DNA of 64,000 nt, taken from positions 218,769 to 282,768 of the forward strand of contig NZ_WXYO01000002.1 of NCBI RefSeq assembly GCF_009901585.1. The letters run 5' to 3'. Position 1 is the stretch's first letter, and each line of letters begins with the position of its first letter. Origin of the DNA: Poritiphilus flavus (lineage in GTDB: Bacteria > Bacteroidota > Bacteroidia > Flavobacteriales > Flavobacteriaceae). Shown piece by piece: positions 17,079 to 26,494 of this stretch. The notes beneath the pieces are model-generated. The model saw nothing but the letters and a program-made list of their open reading frames with translations. It had not been told where the DNA came from and did not search any database. Made by a program: the position numbers and the translations under genes.

Positions 17079-18272
17079 ATGAACCTTCATGAATATCAGG
17101 GAAAAGAAATTTTAGCAAGTTTCGGAGTAAGAGTACAAAGGGGTATAGTGGCCCATAATGCCAAGGAAGCCGTAGATGCTGCCAAACAGTTGACCCAGGA
17201 AACGGGTACTTCGTGGCATGTGATCAAGGCCCAGATCCACGCAGGTGGACGCGGAAAAGGTGGAGGTGTAAAACTTGCTAAGAACCTTCAGGAAGTCGAA
17301 TCCATTGCCGGTTCCATCATAGGAATGAACCTGATAACGCCGCAGACCTCCGCTACAGGAAAAAAGGTGCATCAGGTTTTGGTCGCCGAAGATGTCTATT
17401 ACCCCGGAGATAGCGAACCCAATGAGTTTTATATGTCAGTACTTCTCAACCGTAGCACCGGTAGAAATATGATCATGTATTCCACAGAAGGAGGGATGGA
17501 TATTGAACAGGTAGCGGAAGAAACTCCGCACCTTATTTTTACCGAGGAGATCGACCCGTCTACCGGCCTATTGCCTTTTCAGGCACGGAAGGTAGCCTTT
17601 AACCTTGGACTTTCAGGAGCGGCCTTTAAGGAAATGACCCGTTTTGTAAGTGCGCTTTACAAAGCTTATGTGGAAAGTGATGCCAATCTGTTTGAGATCA
17701 ACCCGGTACTCAAGACTTCAGATGATAAGGTCATGGCGGTAGATGCCAAAGTATCTATCGACGATAACGCTCTTTTCAGAAGAAAACAATACGCTGAAAT
17801 GAGAGACCTGAGGGAAGAGAGTCCTATTGAAGTTGAAGCTCGGGCCGTAGGCCTTAATTACGTAGACCTTGACGGTAACGTAGGTTGTATGGTCAATGGC
17901 GCCGGACTGGCTATGGCTACCATGGACCTTATCAAAATGGCAGGTGGAGAGCCAGCCAATTTCCTCGATGTTGGCGGTACCGCAGATGCAAAACGCGTTG
18001 AAGAGGCATTTAGGATCATCCTTAAAGATCCCGCCGTTAAGGCAATACTCATTAATATTTTCGGAGGCATAGTGCGCTGTGACCGGGTAGCTCAAGGTGT
18101 TGTGGATGCCTATAAAAACATGGGTGACGCGATCAAAGTTCCAATCATAGTAAGATTACAGGGTACTAACGCCGAACTGGCCAAAGAGATCATAGACAAT
18201 TCCGGCTTAGCAGTTCACTCAGCTGTGCAGTTCCAGGAGGCTGCAGACAAGGTCAAGGAAGTACTTGCTTAA
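17079..18272 (+). CDS. sucC: Succinyl-CoA ligase (ADP-forming) beta subunit
   Basis: The beta subunit of succinyl-CoA synthetase (TCA cycle), which binds ATP/ADP and CoA with SucD. At 397 residues it is full length. It begins [22 protein letters not shown], and has the ATP-grasp segments [17 protein letters not shown] and [10 protein letters not shown] plus the C-terminal [18 protein letters not shown] and [10 protein letters not shown]. sucD is not adjacent: a terminator follows directly, so the subunits are encoded apart. It has its own promoter. Confidence 0.97.
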   Translation: MNLHEYQGKEILASFGVRVQRGIVAHNAKEAVDAAKQLTQETGTSWHVIKAQIHAGGRGKGGGVKLAKNLQEVESIAGSIIGMNLITPQTSATGKKVHQVLVAEDVYYPGDSEPNEFYMSVLLNRSTGRNMIMYSTEGGMDIEQVAEETPHLIFTEEIDPSTGLLPFQARKVAFNLGLSGAAFKEMTRFVSALYKAYVESDANLFEINPVLKTSDDKVMAVDAKVSIDDNALFRRKQYAEMRDLREESPIEVEARAVGLNYVDLDGNVGCMVNGAGLAMATMDLIKMAGGEPANFLDVGGTADAKRVEEAFRIILKDPAVKAILINIFGGIVRCDRVAQGVVDAYKNMGDAIKVPIIVRLQGTNAELAKEIIDNSGLAVHSAVQFQEAADKVKEVLA

Positions 18273-18295
18273 ACACGGATCACTAACATAACACT

Positions 18296-18330
18296 AAAGG
18301 GACGATCTTTTGATTTCGGTCCCTTTTTTT
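18296..18330 (+). terminator. Intrinsic terminator after sucC
   Basis: AAAGGGAC (18296-18303) pairs with GTCCCTTT (18319-18326), followed by a T-run. It separates sucC from the small secreted paralogues. Confidence 0.85.
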
Positions 18331-18495
18331 GTACGCCATAATTGCCCGAACGCCAAATTTTGCGGAATTATCATAAAATTGACTCAATGTCAAGTTAATT
18401 TCTAGTTAAACGTAGCATTTATATGTAACACATATTCTTACCAGGCGTCTTTCATGCATATTCATCAATTCATTAACAATTAAACAAACAATGTC

Positions 18496-18834
18496 ATGAG
18501 AAAACTTAGTGTAGTTATGGTAGCTGCAATGCTACTGACTGCCGGAAGCATTTTTGCCAGTGATCCGGAAAAGCCCAAATCAGAAAAAGGGTTGTCTTAC
18601 CAGGTGTGGAAATTATTAAAGGACAATCGCATAGAGGTTGCTGAGGACGAAGACCTTCAGGCGGAGATCCTTATCACCATTAATGAGGATAACGAAATTG
18701 TTGTTATCAAAGTCGATTCGGAAGACCAAAAACTCGATCGATTTGTTAAGGCAAGGTTAAACTACAAAAAGGTAGATTTTACCCCCCTGGAAAAGGGTAA
18801 GCGTTACATTATCCCGCTTAGGATAACCGCATAA
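18496..18834 (+). CDS. Small secreted protein, paralogue 1 (TonB-C-terminus-like)
   Basis: A 112-residue protein with a signal peptide (MRKLSVVMVAAMLLTAGSIFAS). The mature part has a strand-helix-strand layout: AEILITINEDNEIVVIKVDSE, then KLDRFVKARLNYKKVDFTPLEKGKRYIIPLRI. The order (strand with hydrophobic alternation, helix LDxFVKxxLNYKKV, final PLRI strand) recalls the C-terminal domain of TonB, but the similarity is weak. Function unknown. The next gene is a paralogue, and both share a 5' leader. Confidence 0.8.
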   Translation: MRKLSVVMVAAMLLTAGSIFASDPEKPKSEKGLSYQVWKLLKDNRIEVAEDEDLQAEILITINEDNEIVVIKVDSEDQKLDRFVKARLNYKKVDFTPLEKGKRYIIPLRITA

Positions 18835-18846
18835 CAAATAAGTGAA

Positions 18847-18884
18847 AAAATGGGTAATGTTTGCTATACGTTACCCATTTTAAA
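18847..18884 (+). terminator. Intrinsic terminator between the secreted paralogues
   Basis: AAAATGGGTAA pairs with TTACCCATTTT, with further pairing including a G-U, around a short loop. It lies just after the first paralogue. Confidence 0.75.
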
Positions 18885-19064
18885 TAAGCGTTAAACCTAA
18901 GCTAAAATCTTGCCCAGCATTACCAGCCCCAGTAATTTTACCACGTAAAACAGACGCACATAAATTTATGTTAAAAGGAAATCCCATTGTAACATTAATA
19001 AAAATAGATCGTCTATTATATCAAATCATCAATTCATCATCACAATCATTAAACAAACAACGTC

Positions 19065-19406
19065 ATGAGAAAATTCAGTGTATTACTAATCACAGTTATG
19101 CTTCTTTCCGCTGTTAGCATGAATGCCAACATCGTGAAACCTAAACCCAAGAATCCAACAAAATCACTATCAGCACAGATCGAAAATCTTCTGGATGATA
19201 ACAATTTTATCGTAGAAAACAACGAGTTGACCGCTAAAGTGAAGTTCACCCTAAACGAAGAAAAGGAAATAGTCGTACTTACTGTAGAAACAGACAATGA
19301 CCAGTTGGAATCTTTTGTTAAAAGCAGGTTGAACTACCAAAAAGTAAATTTGGAGGATTACCGAGAGGGGAAGATATACCGCGTCCCAGTGCGCATCGTT
19401 GAATAA
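19065..19406 (+). CDS. Small secreted protein, paralogue 2
   Basis: A 113-residue tandem paralogue of the previous gene, with a signal peptide (MRKFSVLLITVMLLSAVSMNA). The mature part has the same layout: AKVKFTLNEEKEIVVLTVETDNDQLESFVKSRLNYQKVNL and a final KIYRVPVRIVE. The 35 bases before both ATGs (CATCAATTCAT...TTAAACAAACAA...GTC) are almost the same, so the leader was duplicated with the gene. Each copy has its own terminator. Function unknown; a shared envelope or stress role is possible. Confidence 0.8.
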   Translation: MRKFSVLLITVMLLSAVSMNANIVKPKPKNPTKSLSAQIENLLDDNNFIVENNELTAKVKFTLNEEKEIVVLTVETDNDQLESFVKSRLNYQKVNLEDYREGKIYRVPVRIVE

Positions 19407-19429
19407 TACAGCTTGTTACAATGGGAGAG

Positions 19430-19469
19430 GTCCTGAACCTGGTTTTTCCGGGCTTCAGGATCTTTTTTT
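19430..19469 (+). terminator. Intrinsic terminator after paralogue 2
   Basis: TCCTGAACC (19431-19439) pairs with GGGCTTCAGGA (to 19460) with one bulge, followed by a T-run. Confidence 0.75.
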
Positions 19470-19483
19470 ATGCCAATCTCCAG

Positions 19484-19786
19484 CTATTTTTTCTGTGGAC
19501 CCCCGGGAAGGGATAAGCCCTTGGATTTAAAGGCCGCAGTCAATACATCGCCTGGGGACTTTGGTTCGTCTTTAGTTCCTCTGAGATAGATCACCAGGCC
19601 GTTTAGAAAATTTCTCAATACCTGATCTCCACATGGCCGGTATTTAGGATGTCCTTCGCTACGACAGAAGGCCCCAATCTCACTTTTCGAGATCCTAAAG
19701 TCCACCAGTTTTAAAATCTCCACAATTTCGTCGTCCCTGAGCATTAGCGCCACACGAAGCTTTTTAAGCACATCGTTATTCGTCAT
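19484..19786 (-). CDS. DUF1456 (YehS-like) protein, single repeat
   Basis: A 100-residue protein matching one DUF1456 unit: NNDVLKKLRVALMLRDDEIVEILKLVDF, then ISKSEIGAFCRSEGHPKYRPCGDQVLRNFLNGLVIYLRG. E. coli YehS has two such units in about 156 residues. Here only one is present, most like the second unit (RxCGDQxLRxFLxGL). The C-terminal 30 residues are a Lys/Pro-rich tail. Function unknown. Confidence 0.78.
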   Translation of the reverse strand: MTNNDVLKKLRVALMLRDDEIVEILKLVDFRISKSEIGAFCRSEGHPKYRPCGDQVLRNFLNGLVIYLRGTKDEPKSPGDVLTAAFKSKGLSLPGGPQKK

Positions 19787-19919
19787 TTTATTCGATTTTC
19801 AGCAAGTTATTGGAAATTCGTCAAGATGTTAACAATCAGCGTATTATTTCCCTATTTTTATACGAAACGCTTTTTTTTATAGTTATTATAAAGCAACTGG
19901 CCCTAAACCTACAATATAA

Positions 19920-20321
19920 ATGAGTACCTACGAAGAGAAGTTGAGTATTTTGGCAGAAATGATCGCCTTTGCAAAGGCTGATCATGCTATCAAAGATTCA
20001 GAATACGACTTTCTGCTGGGCGTAGCTACCCAATTAGGTGTAGATAAGGCCACTTTTGATTCCCTTTTCAAGACGGAGGTCGAAAAGATTATGCCCAAAA
20101 CACAGGCTGAGCGCATCGTTCAATTTCATCGCCTGGTACTTCTAATGAATGTCGATCAGGAACAACATCAGATCGAAGTGAGTGAATTGCACAATATTGG
20201 GCTCCGCATGGGGCTTCCGCCTTCGGCCATTGAACAGGTACTCACCATAATGCACAAGTATCCCAATAAGATCGTACCTCCGGAAGTACTTATCAGTATT
20301 TTTAAGGCACACTACAACTAA
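19920..20321 (+). CDS. TerB-like helical protein
   Basis: A 133-residue cytoplasmic protein of the TerB-like type. It begins YEEKLSILAEMIAFAKADHAIKDSEYDFLLGVATQLGV, with the acidic/helical pattern of the family, and ends FKAHYN. TerB-fold proteins bind metals or act in tellurite/stress resistance, but most single-domain members are uncharacterised. No other ter genes are near. Confidence 0.72.
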   Translation: MSTYEEKLSILAEMIAFAKADHAIKDSEYDFLLGVATQLGVDKATFDSLFKTEVEKIMPKTQAERIVQFHRLVLLMNVDQEQHQIEVSELHNIGLRMGLPPSAIEQVLTIMHKYPNKIVPPEVLISIFKAHYN

Positions 20322-20520
20322 TTCTCACGAATATAATCCCGCGGAAAAGGGCAATCCTGGCCCGATTTAAGTCCCGAGCTGTAGTATCATTCTTCAAACA
20401 GGACATTTTGACATCAAAACAACCTCTAAATACGCCAAAAAGGCAGTCTTTTGGTGTTGGTATAGCCTTTGCCTTAGATAAAGCAAATGTCAAAGTTTAG
20501 TTTAATTAAAATATTGAGAT

Positions 20521-20949
20521 ATGAGCTTAGTTAGAAGAAATAGTTTGTTTTTTCCTTCTTTAATGAACGAGTTTCTTAAACCAGATTGGTTTGGTGGGAT
20601 AGAAACAGATGTAAACACACTTCCCGCGGTTAACATCAAAGCCAACGAAAAGGAATTTGAATTGGAGCTTGCGGTTCCCGGAATGAAAAAAGATGATTTT
20701 AATATCGAGGTAGACGAAAATGTACTTACCGTTTCTGCTGAAAAGGAGTCCAGGGATGAAGTTTCAAAAGAGAACTATAGTAGAAAAGAATTCGCCTATA
20801 CCAGTTTCAAGAGATCTTTTTCACTTCCGGAAACAATTGATGAAGACAAGATAAAAGCTTCTTACGAAGATGGTATACTGAAGTTTGTCCTTCCTAAAAA
20901 AGAAGAGGCACTTCCAAAACCCAAAAGGTTGATATCAATAGGAAAATAA
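20521..20949 (+). CDS. Hsp20/alpha-crystallin small heat-shock protein
   Basis: A 142-residue ATP-independent holdase chaperone. The alpha-crystallin domain spans about 35-130: PAVNIKANEKEFELELAVPG, KDDFNIEVDENVLTVSAE, SFKRSFSLPETIDEDKIKASYEDGILKFVLPK. The GxL/V motif of the domain is in DGILKF. The short C-terminal tail is PKRLISIGK, carrying an IxI-type motif (ISI) that docks in oligomers. No heat-shock operator such as CIRCE was recognised upstream. Confidence 0.93.
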   Translation: MSLVRRNSLFFPSLMNEFLKPDWFGGIETDVNTLPAVNIKANEKEFELELAVPGMKKDDFNIEVDENVLTVSAEKESRDEVSKENYSRKEFAYTSFKRSFSLPETIDEDKIKASYEDGILKFVLPKKEEALPKPKRLISIGK

Positions 20950-20964
20950 AAAATTGATTTATGT

Positions 20965-20985
20965 CAGGCCTTCCTAACAGGCCTG
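20965..20985 (+). terminator. Hairpin after hsp20
   Basis: CAGGCC pairs with GGCCTG around a 9-base loop, 15 bp past the hsp20 stop. There is no clear T-run, so the stronger hairpin at 21021 is the likelier terminator. Confidence 0.4.
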
Positions 20986-21020
20986 CATAATGGTTGGTTT
21001 GTTTAGTTGGTTAGTTAGGG

Positions 21021-21062
21021 AGCGCTCTCGTTCTGGCAGTCGTCAGTCGGGGGCGCTTTTTT
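21021..21062 (+). terminator. Intrinsic terminator after hsp20
   Basis: AGCGCTCTCG (21021-21030) pairs with CGGGGGCGCT (21048-21057), using two G-U pairs, followed by six or seven T. Confidence 0.8.
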
Positions 21063-21211
21063 ATGAGATTTTGTCCAGATTACAGATTTAGACTAGTCTA
21101 AAAATATAAGTTATAATATTATTATTCAGATAAATATAAGACTTTACTTACACTTTTAAATGATATAAATGAAAACTTGAGATATTTTGTCTAAACCAGT
21201 GGGGAACGGCA

Positions 21212-23200
21212 CTACTCCTGTGCCTGAAGCGTCTTGATTTCGTCCCTTAATTTGGCCGCTTGCATAAAGTCAAGATCTTTGGCCGCTTTCTCCATCGCCT
21301 TTCGTTTATCCCTGATCAATTGCTCTTTCTGATCCTTGGTCAGGTATTCCAAATCAGGTTCTGCTGCGCGCATTTCCTCTTTTTCAAAATGGAAGGTAGA
21401 AACCGAATTTTTTGCCAGGGCATTATCCAAACTTTTATTCAAGGCTTTGGGTACAATATTGTGTTCAAGATTATATGCGATCTGTTTTTCTCTCCTGTAG
21501 TTTGTTTCGTCTATGGTTTTTTGCATACTCTCTGTTATGGTATCCGCATACATAATAGCTTTTCCATTGAGATGCCTTGCGGCACGACCAACGGTTTGGG
21601 TTAGCGATCTGTTGCTTCTCAGGAAACCTTCTTTGTCCGCGTCTACGATGGCCACCAGGGACACTTCCGGGAGGTCCAGGCCTTCCCTTAAAAGGTTAAC
21701 CCCAATAAGTACATCAAATATGCCCTTTCTCAAGTCCTGCATGATCTCAACTCGCTCAAGGGTATCCACATCGCTGTGAATATAACGGCAGCGGATGGAT
21801 ATTCTGGCCAGATATTTGGCCAATTCTTCGGCCATTCTTTTGGTCAGGGTGGTCACAAGGGTACGTTCATCCTTTTCAACCCTTTGTTGGATCTCTTCTA
21901 CCAAATCGTCAATCTGGTTGGCACTTGGACGGACTTCGATCTCAGGATCCAAAAGCCCGGTAGGCCTGATAACCTGTTCTACATATACACCCTGGCTATG
22001 TTCCATTTCGTAGTCCGCCGGTGTGGCGCTTACATGGATAACCTGGTTCTGCAGGGCTTCAAACTCTTCAAATTTTAAAGGTCGGTTGTCCATAGCCGCT
22101 GGCAATCGGAAGCCGTATTCCACCAAGTTTTCTTTTCTGGACCGGTCTCCGCCATACATGGCATGTACTTGTGGGATGGTCACATGGCTTTCATCGACTA
22201 TCATCAAATAATCATCCGGAAAATAGTCAAGGAGGCAGAACGGCCGTGTTCCGGCTTCCCGACCGTCCAAATAACGAGAGTAATTCTCAATTCCTGAACA
22301 ATAGCCCAGTTCCCGGATCATTTCAAGGTCGAAGTTCGTACGCTCTTCCAGTCGCTTGGCTTCCAGGGGCTTTCCAATTTCCTTAAAATAAGCCACCTGG
22401 TTTACCAGATCTTCCTGGATCTGGTGAATCGCATTTTGAAGGATGTCCTGAGAGGTCACGAATATGTTGGCCGGATAGATATTCAGGTTTTCATAGACCT
22501 CGATCAGCTTATTCTTATAAGGGTCAAAAGCTTCGATCTCCTCTATTTCATCCCCAAAAAAATGTATACGGAAAGCGTGATCCGCATAGCCTGGGAAAAC
22601 ATCAATAACATCGCCCTTTACCCTGAAGTTCCCATTGCGGAAGTCCGCCGTAGTCCTGGAGTACAGCCCCTGTACCAGTTGATGCATAAATTTGGTCCTG
22701 GAGATCTGCTGATCCTTTTGAATATGGATTACATTTTTCTGGAATTCTATCGGATTTCCAATACCGTAGAGACAGGAAACCGAGGCCACCACCAAAACAT
22801 CCCGCCTACCTGAAAGCAGGGAAGAAGTGGTGCTGAGCCTTAGCTTTTCAATATCCTCATTTATAGAGAGGTCTTTTTCAATATACAATCCGCTGGTGGG
22901 AATATATGCCTCTGGCTGGTAATAATCGTAATAGGATACAAAGTACTCTACGGCATTATCAGGGAAAAACTGTTTGAACTCCGAATATAACTGGGCAGCC
23001 AGTGTTTTGTTATGGGCCAGTACCAGGGTAGGGCGCTGAACGCTTTCTACCACATTGGCCACGGTAAAGGTTTTGCCTGAACCAGTAACACCCAGTAGTG
23101 TCTGGTATTTTTCTCCGGAACGGATTCCCTCTGATAATTGTTGGATCGCCTCCGGCTGATCTCCCGTTGGCTTGAATGTGGAAACCACTTTGAATTTCAT
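21212..23200 (-). CDS. uvrB: Excinuclease ABC subunit B
   Basis: The DNA-damage verification helicase of nucleotide excision repair, acting with UvrA and UvrC. The protein is full length at 662 residues: Walker A GVTGSGKT (37-44), YFVSYYDYYQPEAYIP beta-hairpin, DEXH-like motif in MIVDESHVTIPQ, motif VI QTVGRAARHLNG, and a C-terminal UVR domain (KAAKDLDFMQAAKLRDEIKTL) that binds UvrC. It lies 54 bp after three type IX-secreted protein genes on the same strand, an unusual context. Confidence 0.98.
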   Translation of the reverse strand: MKFKVVSTFKPTGDQPEAIQQLSEGIRSGEKYQTLLGVTGSGKTFTVANVVESVQRPTLVLAHNKTLAAQLYSEFKQFFPDNAVEYFVSYYDYYQPEAYIPTSGLYIEKDLSINEDIEKLRLSTTSSLLSGRRDVLVVASVSCLYGIGNPIEFQKNVIHIQKDQQISRTKFMHQLVQGLYSRTTADFRNGNFRVKGDVIDVFPGYADHAFRIHFFGDEIEEIEAFDPYKNKLIEVYENLNIYPANIFVTSQDILQNAIHQIQEDLVNQVAYFKEIGKPLEAKRLEERTNFDLEMIRELGYCSGIENYSRYLDGREAGTRPFCLLDYFPDDYLMIVDESHVTIPQVHAMYGGDRSRKENLVEYGFRLPAAMDNRPLKFEEFEALQNQVIHVSATPADYEMEHSQGVYVEQVIRPTGLLDPEIEVRPSANQIDDLVEEIQQRVEKDERTLVTTLTKRMAEELAKYLARISIRCRYIHSDVDTLERVEIMQDLRKGIFDVLIGVNLLREGLDLPEVSLVAIVDADKEGFLRSNRSLTQTVGRAARHLNGKAIMYADTITESMQKTIDETNYRREKQIAYNLEHNIVPKALNKSLDNALAKNSVSTFHFEKEEMRAAEPDLEYLTKDQKEQLIRDKRKAMEKAAKDLDFMQAAKLRDEIKTLQAQE

Positions 23201-23254
23201 ACCCTAAAATTAAGAAATCAAAGAGTAAAAAATCGCGATCGTGAAAGGATTTTA

Positions 23255-24706
23255 CTATCTCTTTAGTACAAAATAGCCCTGGATCTTTTGATTGTCCGAA
23301 ACCATGGCCACAAACCAGTAATTGTTAGAAGGTAGTGGCTGACCGTTGAATGTTCCATCCCATCCTTTGGTATTTGGCATTATTTGGGCAAGGAATACGC
23401 CGTAGCGGTCAAAAACATGAATGTAATCAGGTCTTGTTTGCACATTATCCGGAGAGGGCACAAACTGCCAGTAATCGTTTATGCCGTCCCCATTAGGGGT
23501 AAAAAATCTCGGAAAGTCATCTGCGGAAAGTTCTTTAGGAACGTTTCTTTCGGCCCGGCCGCAACCGTTGATATCCCGAACAAATACCTTATTCTCACCA
23601 TCCGGCAGGTTACTGAAAACCGGACTTAACTGATAAGGGCCTGAAGGGTCGTTTAAGGCGTATTCGTAACTTCCCTGACCCGTGGTTTGTATGGTTATTT
23701 GTTTCCTGCCATCAATTCTGTCAATGAGAATTTCTGATATTACGGGGCGTTCGGAGGCCACCACCAGGAATTGTTTTGTCTCAGAACATTCAACGTCTCC
23801 GGCCGCCTGGCTTACAATATTGAAGGCCTCATAGCGGTATCGGCCAACGTTTGAAAGCGAAACCTCAGCTCTGTCCGATATCAAGGTCTCACTGCCGTCC
23901 GGATGGATCCTGTACCATCTGAACCCATCGGCTTCATCCGGCGTATCTATAAGGGTGGACGACTGATTGATACAGATGCTCACCCGGTCCGGAAACTTCA
24001 GCATTGGTCTTGGAAATACCAGTTCTCCTACGTCCGGATCAAAAAAGGCCTGGCAACTGGTATCTTCAACCCCTGTAGTGAACATTTCCAAAGGACAGGA
24101 TGTGGGTTCACCATTCTCATTGTAAGGAATTATCTTGACATAAATATCAGTATCAATAGGAAGATCCCCTGTAGGATTGAAGATAAGCACATTCCCTACG
24201 TCGAAATTCTCGATAATATCAAAAGAATCCTGGGAAGTCCCTATAGAAATTCGATACCCAGTGGCTTTGGGAGCGTAATTCCAGGTAATGTCGCTACTGG
24301 CATTCACCACAGTTTCACCGTCTGCCGGACTGTCCAATGTGGTACATAGCGGTGGAACGGTAACATCCTCTGTCCAAAAGGACTCCACCGGACAAACCTT
24401 CAGGGGTTGATCTGCAATAAAGAGGCTGATAGTGACAAAAATTTGAGTATTCTCTGGTAGCCCTACTTCAGGGGTATAGGAATTCGTGAGGCCCGCGGAA
24501 CGTTGGTTAAGGATCTCGGTTCCTCCCGGTGTGGTACCAAGAGAGATGAGATATCCGATTATTCCGTCAACCACCGGCCAGGTTATTGTGGCATCTACGG
24601 GAACGCCTATAGAACCATCCGCTGGAAAGGTCAGCCTGGGGCATTCCTGGGAGCTGACGTAAATGCCCATCAGAAAGCAAAGAATTAAAAGCAATCTTTT
24701 TTTCAT
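23255..24706 (-). CDS. T9SS type B sorted secreted protein (two FN3-like repeats)
   Basis: A 483-residue secreted protein. The start is the ATG at 24706, since an earlier in-frame start adds six residues before the signal peptide (KKRLLLILCFLMGIYVSSQ). Two Ig/fibronectin-like repeats follow, each with a PADG...ITW...GYxxSIGT pattern. A cysteine-bearing Ig-like region comes next, and then a C-terminal type B sorting domain with FFTPNGDGINDYWQFVP and a final YFVLKR, the gliding-motility-associated domain recognised by the type IX system. Paralogous to the next two genes. Confidence 0.9.
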   Translation of the reverse strand: MKKRLLLILCFLMGIYVSSQECPRLTFPADGSIGVPVDATITWPVVDGIIGYLISLGTTPGGTEILNQRSAGLTNSYTPEVGLPENTQIFVTISLFIADQPLKVCPVESFWTEDVTVPPLCTTLDSPADGETVVNASSDITWNYAPKATGYRISIGTSQDSFDIIENFDVGNVLIFNPTGDLPIDTDIYVKIIPYNENGEPTSCPLEMFTTGVEDTSCQAFFDPDVGELVFPRPMLKFPDRVSICINQSSTLIDTPDEADGFRWYRIHPDGSETLISDRAEVSLSNVGRYRYEAFNIVSQAAGDVECSETKQFLVVASERPVISEILIDRIDGRKQITIQTTGQGSYEYALNDPSGPYQLSPVFSNLPDGENKVFVRDINGCGRAERNVPKELSADDFPRFFTPNGDGINDYWQFVPSPDNVQTRPDYIHVFDRYGVFLAQIMPNTKGWDGTFNGQPLPSNNYWFVAMVSDNQKIQGYFVLKR

Positions 24707-24739
24707 GACGTTCAGGTTGACCACATTTCCTGGCCCACC

Positions 24740-26485
24740 TTATCGTTTTAGGGCAAAATGCCCGGTTATCTCATTATCTGAGGCATCTCTGGCCTTAAAC
24801 CAATAGTCTGCAGAAGGGAGTTCAGTTCCGTTAAACGTTCCATCCCACCCCTGGGATAATGGATCCATTTGAGTAATCAGGCGGCCGAAACGATCGAAAA
24901 TAAAAATATCGGCCACGTTAACTTCTCCGGCTACAGGCGGAACGAACTGCCAGAAATCGTTGATGCCATCTCCGTTAGGGGTAAAGAACTTTGGAAATCC
25001 TTCCAGAGTAAGATCCTGAGTGATTTCATAATCCACGGTGCCACAGCCATTCCTGTCCCGAATGTAAATGATATGGGTTCCGGGGCTAATGCCTTCAAAA
25101 ACGTTGTCTATCTGGTAGGGCCCTTCCGGGTTGTCTATGGCAAATTCATAATCTCCTATACCATCCACTTCCACCTGTATTCGCAAACCGTTTCCAACTT
25201 CTCTTATATCCACGTTACGAACCGTCGCAAGTTCAGAGGAAACCACATTAAAGGTTTTGGTGGTGGCGCATTCCACAACACCCGTGGCCTGAGGTATTTC
25301 GTTATAAGCTTCGTATATGTATTCCCCGTTCTCCGAAATAGAAACTTCTGCGGTACTCGAGATCAGTATTTCGTTGCCAAACTCATCCACCTTATACCAC
25401 CGGAAACCATCGGCCACGTCCGGAGAGGTTATTACCAAAGGGGTGGTATTTTCACAGAATGAAACCGTATCCGGAAATTCTATTTCCGGGTTTAGGGTAA
25501 CCAATTCACCGGTGTCCCGGTCTATAAAAGGGCCGCACCCCAGAATAGTAGTAAATGATTCCTGCTGGCAGCCGATAGCCTCTCCGGCATCGTTAAAAGG
25601 GACAATAGTGATAAAGAAAGTTTTGTTGGGATCAAAGTTTATTACGAAGGTTGAATTTGTGAGAAATTCGTTATTATCCAATATCTCGGCTGTAAATGGT
25701 GATTCCCCGATGGTAAGTCTATAGCCATCGGCCCCGGGTACTGCTGTCCATTCCAAAAAAGGTGTAAGAGGTACGTTGATAGCGCCATCTGCCGGACTTA
25801 TCAAAGAGGTACAACCAGGTAAGACTGCAATATCCCCGGTTGTGAAGCTTTCTTCCTGGCAAGGCGCAGGGGAACCATTATCATTTACGGGAACAACCGT
25901 GACATAGATCTGGGTGTTTGGCGGGAAGTCCGCTGGCGGTTGATAAGACAGCACATTGCCAACAGATTGGTCATTCAGAATATCATTCCCTCCCGGAGTT
26001 GTACCTATATTCAATCGGTAGTCCGTGGCGGTTGGCGCGTAATTCCAAACGATGTTGGTGCCTACATTGACGTCTGTCGCATTGTTAAGTGGGTTCCGAA
26101 GCGAAGTGCATAAAGGTGCCGTGGTTATATCTTCTGTTCTGAAAGTTTCAGTGTTACAGGTTATATCGGGTCTGTCGAAGAAAAAAAGCGTAATGGTCAC
26201 ATAAATCTGTGTATTTTCCGGGAGACCTAACGGAGGGGTATAGGTAGTGGCACTCCCAACAGGCCTTTCGTTCAGTATTTCTGTCCCCCCTGGTGTGGTC
26301 CCAATGGACAAAATATAACCATTGATCCCTTCAACAGCACTCCAGCTAATATCTGCGTTGACCGGCACATTGGTGGCACCATCTACCGGTGAAGTGAGGT
26401 CAGGGCAACTTTGGCCATGCAAGATCAGGCCCACAAGGAGAAGTACTCCTAAAACCAGATTTTGTATGTGACCTTTGCTTTTCAT
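24740..26485 (-). CDS. T9SS type B sorted secreted protein (three FN3-like repeats)
   Basis: A 581-residue secreted paralogue of the previous gene with one additional repeat. A signal peptide (LVLGVLLLVGLILHGQS) is followed by three FN3-like units of about 95 residues (SPVDGATNVPVNADISWSA, NPLNNATDVNVGTNIVWNY, SPADGAINVPLTPFLEWTA). An Ig-like region with FCENTTPLVITSPDVADGFRWYKVDEFG precedes the C-terminal FFTPNGDGINDFWQFVP sorting domain and the final HFALKR. Gaps of 33 and 9 bp on either side suggest one operon. Confidence 0.9.
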   Translation of the reverse strand: MKSKGHIQNLVLGVLLLVGLILHGQSCPDLTSPVDGATNVPVNADISWSAVEGINGYILSIGTTPGGTEILNERPVGSATTYTPPLGLPENTQIYVTITLFFFDRPDITCNTETFRTEDITTAPLCTSLRNPLNNATDVNVGTNIVWNYAPTATDYRLNIGTTPGGNDILNDQSVGNVLSYQPPADFPPNTQIYVTVVPVNDNGSPAPCQEESFTTGDIAVLPGCTSLISPADGAINVPLTPFLEWTAVPGADGYRLTIGESPFTAEILDNNEFLTNSTFVINFDPNKTFFITIVPFNDAGEAIGCQQESFTTILGCGPFIDRDTGELVTLNPEIEFPDTVSFCENTTPLVITSPDVADGFRWYKVDEFGNEILISSTAEVSISENGEYIYEAYNEIPQATGVVECATTKTFNVVSSELATVRNVDIREVGNGLRIQVEVDGIGDYEFAIDNPEGPYQIDNVFEGISPGTHIIYIRDRNGCGTVDYEITQDLTLEGFPKFFTPNGDGINDFWQFVPPVAGEVNVADIFIFDRFGRLITQMDPLSQGWDGTFNGTELPSADYWFKARDASDNEITGHFALKR

Positions 26486-26494
26486 TATTCCTTA

